Part shown: positions 4,609-10,635 of the stretch, one piece after another
Numbering within the stretch: the first letter of the stretch is position 1
Layout: each line of letters begins with the position of its first letter
Assembly (NCBI GenBank): GCA_019420325.1
Contig: JAHZHK010000095.1
Location: 1-10,635 of the forward strand
DNA: 10,635 nt
Direction: 5' to 3'
From: Coriobacteriaceae bacterium
GTDB lineage: Bacteria; Actinomycetota; Coriobacteriia; Coriobacteriales; UMGS124
Translations under genes and position numbers: made by a program
Notes under the pieces: generated by a model
What the model saw: only the letters and a program-made list of their open reading frames with translations
Told to the model about the DNA's origin: nothing
Database searches by the model: none

Positions 4609-6648
4609 TTACTTCTCCAGGTAGCTCTCCATGGCGCGGCGCAGGATGCTGGAGCGGCTGACGACGCCAACCATGCGCCCGGCCTCGTCCACAACGGGGG
4701 CCTTCTTGAACTTGTGCTGGGCGAGCGTCTGACAGGCGTCCTTGAGCGTGGTCGCGGCGGGAAGGCTCACGACCTTGTCAGTGGCGATTTCAGCCACAGG
4801 CAGCACCATGAGCTCGCGCAGGCGCTCGTCGATGGTCTGGTTGTTGGCAGCCTCGAGGAACACATACGAGCTGGTAAAGGCAGGTGTTTTGTCGGCTAGG
4901 TAGCGCATGATGTCACCATCGGACACAAAGCCGCACACGTGGCCCTGGGCATCCACAAGGGGAAGGCCGCTCACCTGGTGCTCGACAAGGGCATGCATAG
5001 CCTCGCTCACAGGGGCGTCGGCCGCCACGGCATACGGCTCGCGCTCCATGATGTCGGCAAGCGTCGCAGTGGAAAGGCTGACGGAAACGGCGGTCTGGGC
5101 AGCGCGGTCATGCTCACCGGCCGTGCACTCGCGTGCCACGGCTCCGGCTGCAGGCGCAGGCGGCTCGCCCGCAGGCACGCCACCCTGGGGGCCGTGGCCC
5201 GCAGGAGCGCCCGTTACACCGGCGCCGGCGACGGCAGGCGCCTGAGCCCCGCGCCTATGGGCGGCAAGCGAGTACACGAACGCCACCGCGAGGCCAACAA
5301 AGGCGATGCCGGCAGCCACCTCGATGGCGGCGGCGAAGCCCTGGGCGCACGCGCGGGCCTCGTCGAGCCCGCCGACCATGCCAGCGCCCTGCACGCTCGA
5401 CAGCACACCGGTGAAGAGAGCGGGACCAACGCAGGCTGCGACCTGCACGAACGTGGTCATGAGCGCCACGCCGAAGGGGTTCTGCTGAGGGGGCAGCGTC
5501 TTGAGGCCTGCGGTCTGCGAGGGCGAGAACACAAGACCGATGCCGGAGTACACGAAAAGCGCGGCAACGAAAAGCGCCGGGGCCGACTGGCTGGGGGCGA
5601 CAAGCGCCATGGCAGTCGTGCCCAGGGCGGCAAGGGCAAAGCCCGCAGGCAGCAGCGGCCACTCGCCGCGCTTGTCCATGATGCGGCCAGCGACGAGGGT
5701 GAAGCCGGTGTTCACGAGCACGGGCACGAGAATCACGAGACCTGCCGCAAACGCGGACATGCCCAGGGCGCCCTCAAAGTACAGGGGCAGCAGGACCGAC
5801 AGCGAGAACATGAGCATCATGGCGACCACAACGAGCACGGTGGCGGGCCAGAAACGGATGCTCTTCATCGGCGTGATGTCGATGAGGGGGAAGGCACAGC
5901 GCGTCTGACGCACCACAAACACGACCGCCGAAGCAATGGCCACCGCAAGCGAGGCGACGCCCATGACAGGCTGCGCCATGACCTGGGCCAGGCCGAACGA
6001 CAGCGTGAAGAGGAACACGGCAGACAGGCAGGCGCTCGGCACGTCGAGATGGACCTCGGAAGTACCCAGGTTACGCAGGAACACCATGCCCAAAAGGGCA
6101 ATCAACACCATGCCCACGAGCGGCACGACAAACACGGAGTGCCAGCCGAAGGCAGTGACAAGGCAGCCGCACACCACAGGGGCAAACGCCGGGCCAAAGC
6201 TGATCATGCATCCGCCGATGGACATGAACGTGCCCAGCTTGTTCTTGGGCGTGACCACGAGGATAGTGTTCATCATCATGGGGATGAAAATGCCCGCGCC
6301 CAAGGCCTGAATGAGGCGCGCCACAAGCAGAAACGCGAAGTTCATCGAGAAGAGACCCATCGCCGAGCCGGCCACGCACAGAACGGCTCCCGCGAAAAAG
6401 AGCGTGCGCAGCTCAAAACGACGATAAAAGAAAGCCATGCACATGACCACAACGGTGGAAGCAATCATATAGCCCGTAACCAGCCACTGGGCCGTGACCG
6501 AGTCGACCCCGTACTCCCCCATGATGGACATGAGGCCCATGTTCACCAGGTTCTCGTTGAATCCCGCCAGAAAGGCTGCGGCGTACAGCACGCCAAGCAG
6601 CGGGACGTAACTGGCGCCCTTCGCAGCGCCGGTTGCATTTGCATTCAT
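4609..6648 (-). CDS. DHA2-type MFS exporter fused to a CBS domain pair, 679 aa
   Basis: This is a predicted cytoplasmic-membrane drug/proton antiporter with a built-in cytoplasmic sensor. The start at 6648 (MNANATGAAKG) is preferred because AAAGGAG (6659-6665) precedes it; ATG 6723 is possible but has a poorly spaced site. Residues about 13-462 contain many hydrophobic helices, a W-L-V-T-G-Y-M segment near 55-61, a motif-C-like stretch around 145-161 (GGCMISFGPAFAP) and a GRIMDKRG loop (321-328), fitting the DHA2 group. A Gly/Ala/Pro-rich linker (about 463-520) leads to two CBS repeats. The first (about 525-587) has VSGLPLVDAQG and GFVSDGDI; the second (about 611-675) has KKAPVVDEAGRMVGVVSRSSI. 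CBS pairs usually bind adenine nucleotides, so gating by energy state is an inference. The substrate is unknown. It lies downstream of metH, but the 405-base gap argues against one simple operon. Confidence 0.9.
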   Translation of the reverse strand: MNANATGAAKGASYVPLLGVLYAAAFLAGFNENLVNMGLMSIMGEYGVDSVTAQWLVTGYMIASTVVVMCMAFFYRRFELRTLFFAGAVLCVAGSAMGLFSMNFAFLLVARLIQALGAGIFIPMMMNTILVVTPKNKLGTFMSIGGCMISFGPAFAPVVCGCLVTAFGWHSVFVVPLVGMVLIALLGMVFLRNLGTSEVHLDVPSACLSAVFLFTLSFGLAQVMAQPVMGVASLAVAIASAVVFVVRQTRCAFPLIDITPMKSIRFWPATVLVVVAMMLMFSLSVLLPLYFEGALGMSAFAAGLVILVPVLVNTGFTLVAGRIMDKRGEWPLLPAGFALAALGTTAMALVAPSQSAPALFVAALFVYSGIGLVFSPSQTAGLKTLPPQQNPFGVALMTTFVQVAACVGPALFTGVLSSVQGAGMVGGLDEARACAQGFAAAIEVAAGIAFVGLAVAFVYSLAAHRRGAQAPAVAGAGVTGAPAGHGPQGGVPAGEPPAPAAGAVARECTAGEHDRAAQTAVSVSLSTATLADIMEREPYAVAADAPVSEAMHALVEHQVSGLPLVDAQGHVCGFVSDGDIMRYLADKTPAFTSSYVFLEAANNQTIDERLRELMVLPVAEIATDKVVSLPAATTLKDACQTLAQHKFKKAPVVDEAGRMVGVVSRSSILRRAMESYLEK

Positions 6649-6658
6649 GCGGTTGAAG

Positions 6659-6665
6659 CTCCTTT
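6659..6665 (-). promoter_or_regulatory. Ribosome binding site that sets the MFS-CBS start
   Basis: AAAGGAG on the minus strand, with ten bases between GGAG and ATG 6648. It is the better of the two candidate sites and removes 25 residues from the longest reading frame. Confidence 0.7.
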
Positions 6666-6933
6666 GATGACACGCGCCAAGCCGTGGCGCACCGGGGCTC
6701 GCAGCCGAAACGCGCTTGTCCATCCGACCTCATCATGGGCGCATGGATGCAACAAGCCCGGCGTGAACGCCGCCGGCAGCATTGAGCAAGGATGCAGTTT
6801 AGTTAAGCGGCGCGGCGCACATAATACCCTGCCGCAAAACTCCATCACTTTGGACGGGAGCAGCAGGAAGGTTACGCCCGCAAAACTAGTCCCGCGAGTG
6901 AAAGTGGCATCTGGCGCCCATAATGCATGCCCT

Positions 6934-7013
6934 GCGAGCGACGGGTTGAAATATACAAAGGAAAAGACCCCATTGCCGAGAAAAAACGTTGAAAATTTCA
7001 ACCCATCGCTCGC
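6934..7013. repeat. 19-bp inverted repeat with nested palindrome, downstream of metH
   Basis: The arms GCGAGCGACGGGTTGAAAT (6934-6952) and ATTTCAACCCATCGCTCGC (6995-7013) are complementary except for one G-T pair and are 42 bases apart. The right arm also forms a local palindrome, GTTGAAA-A-TTTCAAC (6989-7003). Read on the minus strand, that short palindrome is followed by GTTTTTT, like a weak terminator core. So the metH 3' RNA could fold as one long stem or as a short T-tailed hairpin. The region begins 41 bases past the metH stop. It may be the metH transcript end, an attenuator for the exporter gene, or a protein-binding site. Confidence 0.75.
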
Positions 7014-7053
7014 CGCGCGTCATTCAAGCGCCGCTCCTGCCAGCAACCAGCGG

Positions 7054-9678
7054 TTATTTGCCCGCAAAGAACTCTCCTGCAATGCGGGCGGACTCGGCGG
7101 CATCCTTGGCGTAGTACTCGGCACCCATTGTGGCTGCATATTCGGGTGTGAGCACGGCGCCGCCCACCATGACCTTGACGCCGGGTACCTCGCGGTGCAG
7201 CAGTTCGACGGTCTGCTCCATCGAGCGCACGGTGGTGGTCATGAGGGCAGACAGGCCCACAAGGCGCGCGCCTGTTGCCCGCACGCACTCGAGCACGGCC
7301 TCGGGCGCCACATCGCGGCCCAGGTCGTGCACGCGGTAGCCGTAGTTCTCGAGCAGCATCTTCACGATGTTTTTGCCGATGTCGTGAATGTCGCCCTTGA
7401 CGGTGGCGAGCACGATGTCGCCCTTGTCCTGGGCGGCACCGGCAGGCACGCACGCCTTCACGGTGTCGAAGCCTACCCTGACAGCCTCGGCGGAGGCCAT
7501 GAGCTGGGGCAAGAAGAGCTCGCCGCGCTCGAACTTGGCGCCCACCTCGTCAAGCACGGGGATAAAGCAGCCGTCGATGACCTCCAGCGCGTCACGGCCG
7601 GCAAGAAGCTCACGGGTCACGGCCTCCATCTGCGCCTTGCGCCCGGTGAGGATGAGGTGCCGAGCACGGAAGAAAGCGTCATCGGTCGAGGCGTCCACCC
7701 CAGCAGCCTGGTTGGCGGTCGCAGCCTGCGCCGCACTCGAGCCCCCGGGGCCTGCGGTCGTTTTCTGCGACAAGCCCGCACCCGAGCCCGCAGGCCCATC
7801 TACCTGCACGCCCTTCGCGGACACCCCGGCGGCTCCAGCTCCACTCACCTGCGCATCCGCCGCAGAGCTGCCCTGCGCAAGCGCAGGCGCAGGCGCAAGT
7901 GCCGGCGCGTCGTAAGGGTTCGGGGCTTGGGCATATCGCTCAATAAAGGCGGCCGCACCCTCGTCCTGGGCATTGAGCACGCGCTGGGTGGCCACCACGT
8001 CGCACATGCGGCGCGACTTGGGGTTCATGATGGCCAGATCGAGCCCCGAGGCAAAGGCCTGCGAGAGGAACACCGCGTTGACCATCTCACGCTGGGGCAG
8101 GCCGAAGCTGATGTTGGACACACCCAGCACACATCGAACGCCGAGTTCCTCATGCACGAGGCGCATGGCACGCAGAATCTGCGCCACCTGATGCTGGTTG
8201 GTGGAAGCCGCCATAGCGAGGCAGTCGATGACCACGTCCTCCCGCGGAATGCCAGCTTCCTCGGCGGCCTGCACGATGCGACGCGCGATGGCCAGGCGCC
8301 CTTCGGCCGTCTCGGGGATGCCGTCCTCGTCAAGCGTGAGGCCAACAACCGCGCAACCGTAATGCGCGGCAATCGGCAGCACGGCCTCGAGCGACTCGGC
8401 CTTGCCGTTCACAGAGTTGATGAGGGCCTTGCCCGCATAGCGCCGCACAGCGCGGCGCACAGCCTCGGGGTCGGAGGAGTCGATCTGCAGCGGCAGGTCG
8501 CACACAGCCTGGATGCGCTCCATGACCTCCACGAGCACGCGGGGCTCATCGAGCTCAGGCAAGCCTACATTGACGTCGAGCGCGTCAGCTCCGAGTTCCG
8601 CCTGGTCAAGCGCCTCGCCCACCGCGTAGTCGAAGTCACCTGAACGCAGCGCCTCCTTGAGGCGCTTCTTGCCGGTGGGGTTAATGCGCTCGCCGATGAT
8701 GTTGGCATAGGGCTTGCCTGCCTGCATGACCAGCGTCTTTTGCGCGCTGCACACGGCAAAGGCATGCGCGTCGCGACCCTGCGGGGGCATGGGCGTGCGC
8801 GTGTCCACGAGGGTGTGGATGCGGGCGATGTAGTCGGGCGAAGTGCCGCAGCAGCCGCCCACAACGGTGGCGCCGGCGTCGAGCAGGGCCTCAGCCGCGT
8901 GCGCGTACGCCTCAGCGTCGATGTCGTACAGGGTCCGTCCGTCCTCGATGCGCGGCAGACCCGCGTTTGCCTGCACCATGAGCGGCACTCGAGCAAAGGG
9001 CGCCATGCGCGCGAGCAGGGGCGCAAGCGCGTCGGGGCCCAGCGAGCAGTTGATGCCCACAGCCTGCACGCCCAAGGCCGACAGCGTCATGGCGCAGATT
9101 TCGGGACTTGTACCGAGGAAGGTGCAACCGTCCTCGCCGAACGTCATGGTGGCAACCACAGGCAGCTCCGTGCATTCAAGGCAGGCAAGCACCGCCGCCT
9201 TGGCCTCAAGCAGGTCAGTCATGGTCTCGACGACGAAGAGGTCGGCACCGGCGGCCTGCGCAGCACGTGCCTGCTGGGCAAAGAGGTCGTACGCCTCGTC
9301 AAAGTCCATGGTACCCAGGGGCTTGAGCAGGGCTCCGATGGGACCGATGTCGGCAGCCACATAGCTCGCACCCGACTGTCGCGCGCATGCGATGCCGGCC
9401 GCAAATACGTCTTCCACACTGGCGACGTCGCCCAGCTTGTGGGCGTTGGCGCCGAACGTGTTGGCCGAGATCACATCGGCGCCCGCCTCCACATAGGCGC
9501 GATGGATGGCCGTGACGGTCTCGGGATGAGAGAAGTTGAGCAGCTCGGGCAGCTCACCGGCCTTGAGACCCGCCTCTTGCAGCATGGTGCCCATCGCCCC
9601 GTCGAACACGAGGAACTCCTCACCGGAAAAAACGCGGCGCAGGAACGGATCGGTTGTGCGGAAGCGGTCGGACGTCAT
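7054..9678 (-). CDS. metH: Cobalamin-dependent methionine synthase lacking its activation domain, 874 aa
   Basis: Transfers a methyl group from 5-methyltetrahydrofolate through enzyme-bound cobalamin to homocysteine, giving methionine and tetrahydrofolate in the cytoplasm. ATG 9678 has GAGG (9685-9688) six bases upstream; GTG 9690 is less likely. The homocysteine domain (about 10-295) has DGAMGT (26-31) and the zinc ligands C211, C276 and C277 (GINCS, GGCCGT). The folate domain (about 320-580) has IGERINPTGKK (328-338), DVNVG and QIDSSD (398-403). After an unusually long Ala/Gly/Pro/Ser-rich linker (about 584-664) come the cobalamin cap (about 667-746) and the cobalamin domain, with D763-x-H765-x-x-G768 carrying the lower-ligand His. 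It ends there, near 874 residues, whereas classical MetH runs to about 1200 with an AdoMet-binding reactivation domain. That function is encoded by the gene 19 bases upstream. Confidence 0.97.
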   Translation of the reverse strand: MTSDRFRTTDPFLRRVFSGEEFLVFDGAMGTMLQEAGLKAGELPELLNFSHPETVTAIHRAYVEAGADVISANTFGANAHKLGDVASVEDVFAAGIACARQSGASYVAADIGPIGALLKPLGTMDFDEAYDLFAQQARAAQAAGADLFVVETMTDLLEAKAAVLACLECTELPVVATMTFGEDGCTFLGTSPEICAMTLSALGVQAVGINCSLGPDALAPLLARMAPFARVPLMVQANAGLPRIEDGRTLYDIDAEAYAHAAEALLDAGATVVGGCCGTSPDYIARIHTLVDTRTPMPPQGRDAHAFAVCSAQKTLVMQAGKPYANIIGERINPTGKKRLKEALRSGDFDYAVGEALDQAELGADALDVNVGLPELDEPRVLVEVMERIQAVCDLPLQIDSSDPEAVRRAVRRYAGKALINSVNGKAESLEAVLPIAAHYGCAVVGLTLDEDGIPETAEGRLAIARRIVQAAEEAGIPREDVVIDCLAMAASTNQHQVAQILRAMRLVHEELGVRCVLGVSNISFGLPQREMVNAVFLSQAFASGLDLAIMNPKSRRMCDVVATQRVLNAQDEGAAAFIERYAQAPNPYDAPALAPAPALAQGSSAADAQVSGAGAAGVSAKGVQVDGPAGSGAGLSQKTTAGPGGSSAAQAATANQAAGVDASTDDAFFRARHLILTGRKAQMEAVTRELLAGRDALEVIDGCFIPVLDEVGAKFERGELFLPQLMASAEAVRVGFDTVKACVPAGAAQDKGDIVLATVKGDIHDIGKNIVKMLLENYGYRVHDLGRDVAPEAVLECVRATGARLVGLSALMTTTVRSMEQTVELLHREVPGVKVMVGGAVLTPEYAATMGAEYYAKDAAESARIAGEFFAGK
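7875..7898 (-). repeat. Four tandem hexamers in the metH linker
   Basis: Four in-frame six-base units (plus strand GCGCAA, GCGCAG, GCGCAG, GCGCAA) encode the alternating Ala-Pro/Leu-Ala part of the inter-domain linker. The period of six would let the linker grow or shrink by two residues without a frameshift. Confidence 0.7.
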
Positions 9679-9697
9679 GGGATACCTCACTCAGGAA

Positions 9698-10474
9698 TCA
9701 CTCAAATGGCAGGTCGAAGGCGGTGTCAGGGGGAGTACGCGCAGGCTGGCCCTCTCGCTCATCAGCGCGCCCGCGCTCCCAGCACGGTGTGCCGCGCTGG
9801 CGCAGCTGGCAGGTGGACCAGATGTTGCATGCACCGCACCCCAGATGACGGCCCCTGGCGGGCGTCTCAGGGTACAGCCCCACAATACACGTCACGGACT
9901 TGGTGGGCACGAGCAGGCTTGAGACGCTCGCCGTGAGCCCCAGGCGTTTGGGGGCCTGCAGCACCTCAAGAAAACCCGCCTGCACGTCAAGCGGCAAGTC
10001 GGCATACCCGGGGCTGAACCGATCGCCCGCCTTGAGGCCCAATTTGGCCGCGTAGTCGGCGATTTCCTCGCAGGCACGGTCGGCGCCCCACTCCACCAGG
10101 TCGGTGCAGGCAGCGTCGAACACGAGCTGGCCGAGGGGATCGACAAGACCCAGGCGGCGCAGCTCGCGGTCGGCCGAGGCCCCGAGCGTACAGGCGAGGA
10201 GCGCCACCTGACGCGCACCGGCGAGAAAGCCGGTGATGGCGCAGCCTCCGAGCTCAAGCGAGGTGCCTGCGAGACGCACGACCGGGAGCAGCTCCTCCAC
10301 TTCGAAGGCACGCCACACCCACTTGGGGTCGCAGGTGCGCTCGGCAAGGTCGATACCAGCGGCAATGCGCCCCTTGAGCTCGGCGGTCATCTCCTGACCG
10401 GCATGTCCCAGGTAACGCATGACCTCCGAAGTACGGATGCGCCCGCCCGCCTGCGCCACGTCGACCTCGCCCAT
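9698..10474 (-). CDS. Stand-alone methionine synthase activation-domain protein, 258 aa
   Basis: Predicted to reactivate MetH when its cobalamin becomes oxidised, by supporting reductive methylation with S-adenosylmethionine. It matches the C-terminal B12-activation domain of classical MetH: R152-F-S-P-G-Y157 is the AdoMet-binding RxxxGY motif, followed by ADLPLDVQ and, at 190-195, PTKSVT of the same domain. Stand-alone versions paired with a short MetH are known, for example in Thermotoga. The C-terminus adds a cysteine cluster, C213-x2-C216-x5-C222-x8-C231, absent from the E. coli domain and perhaps binding metal or a cluster (inference). The gene follows metF by 12 bases and precedes metH by 19, so the three are one operon. 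The ribosome site at ATG 10474 is weak, suggesting coupling to metF translation. The last 25 residues are polar and probably disordered. Confidence 0.92.
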   Translation of the reverse strand: MGEVDVAQAGGRIRTSEVMRYLGHAGQEMTAELKGRIAAGIDLAERTCDPKWVWRAFEVEELLPVVRLAGTSLELGGCAITGFLAGARQVALLACTLGASADRELRRLGLVDPLGQLVFDAACTDLVEWGADRACEEIADYAAKLGLKAGDRFSPGYADLPLDVQAGFLEVLQAPKRLGLTASVSSLLVPTKSVTCIVGLYPETPARGRHLGCGACNIWSTCQLRQRGTPCWERGRADEREGQPARTPPDTAFDLPFE

Positions 10475-10486
10475 AGTCGGCCGCGC

Positions 10487-10635
10487 CTACAGAAGCTCGC
10501 AGATGGCGCGGGCCACGGCAGGCTTGTTCATCGTGTACACATGCAGGCCGTCGGCTCCAGCGTCGCGCAGGCCGCGCAGCTGGGCGGCGGCATACTCGAT
10601 CCCCGCACGGCGCGGAGCCTCGTCATCGCCCTCGT
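10487..10635 (-). CDS. metF: Methylenetetrahydrofolate reductase, C-terminal 48 residues
   Basis: Only the 3' end is in the window, and the gene continues past the right edge. The readable residues include AGIEYAAAQLRGLRDAGADG followed by LHVYTMNKP and AVARAIC, then a TAG stop. GIEYA...L...G-DG-H-YTMN is the conserved C-terminal signature of MetF, the FAD enzyme that reduces 5,10-methylenetetrahydrofolate to 5-methyltetrahydrofolate. That is the methyl donor for the MetH encoded two genes downstream, which supports the call. Whether this is the NADH-type or the short ferredoxin-linked type cannot be told from the fragment. Confidence 0.88.
   Translation of the reverse strand, partial: EGDDEAPRRAGIEYAAAQLRGLRDAGADGLHVYTMNKPAVARAICELL

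Larger units (their letters stand above)
6649..7053. other. 405-bp intergenic region between metH and the MFS-CBS gene
   Basis: I find no gene here. A minus-strand reading frame (6645-7001) lacks a ribosome site and runs into the exporter gene. The half next to metH holds a 19-bp inverted repeat with nested motifs (6934-7013, listed separately). The half next to the exporter must hold its promoter, since the inverted repeat probably ends the metH transcript. TATTAT (6823-6828 on the plus-strand coordinates, read on the minus strand) could be a -10 box, but I see no matching -35. No riboswitch consensus was recognised. Confidence 0.6.

Noticed and set aside
6645..7001. A 118-codon minus-strand frame between metH and the exporter
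   Set aside because: It begins with a TTG inside the inverted repeat, has no ribosome site, and overlaps the exporter start in another frame.
6649..7053. Cobalamin or SAM riboswitch near metH
   Set aside because: The metH operon reads from the right, so a leader would be beyond the right edge. The gap here has no recognisable B12-box or SAM-box sequence.
4939..8643. A 1234-codon open frame on the plus strand, antisense to the MFS-CBS and metH genes
   Set aside because: It crosses two recognised genes and the gap between them. Its His/Arg/Gly-rich translation is the usual shadow of GC-rich codon use, and it has no domain and no ribosome site.

Overview
The window looks like part of a chromosome from a Coriobacteriia-type actinobacterium (Eggerthellaceae, Coriobacteriaceae or a relative). 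This is an inference. It rests on the GC-rich right half, the metF/activation-protein/metH order, small secreted proteins with twin-arginine signals, and protein styles shared between Actinobacteria and gut Firmicutes. No marker gene fixes the genus.

Left part (1-4086), accessory in character and visibly less GC-rich than the right part. At the left edge lies the 3' remnant of a tyrosine recombinase gene on the minus strand, broken by an upstream in-frame stop. Next comes a minus-strand run of four genes, in transcription order: a 388-aa Tat-secreted protein with a C-terminal OB-like domain, a 221-aa Tat-secreted protein, a 66-aa two-helix membrane protein, and a 282-aa Tat-secreted protein. 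Upstream and divergent sits a 114-aa Xre-type repressor gene. A perfect 27-bp palindrome lies in the divergent intergenic region, and a near copy of its core (15 of 17 bases) lies just past the repressor's stop codon. The simplest reading is a small regulated module whose products are exported, next to a decayed integrase. I cannot assign the exported proteins a function.

Middle part (4006-6648). A 123-aa hypothetical protein of a beta-strand-rich bacterial type has its own strong terminator. It lies downstream of a 679-aa DHA2-type MFS exporter fused to a C-terminal pair of CBS domains, which also ends in a strong terminator. All are on the minus strand.

The 405-bp gap at 6649-7053 has no gene. 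It holds a 19-bp inverted repeat with nested GTTGAAA/TTTCAAC motifs just past the end of metH.

Right part (7054-10635) is a methionine/one-carbon operon on the minus strand: the 3' end of metF, a stand-alone methionine-synthase activation protein, and metH. The MetH here stops after its cobalamin-binding domain, so reductive reactivation should be supplied in trans by the neighbouring protein. MetF makes the 5-methyltetrahydrofolate that MetH uses to methylate homocysteine.
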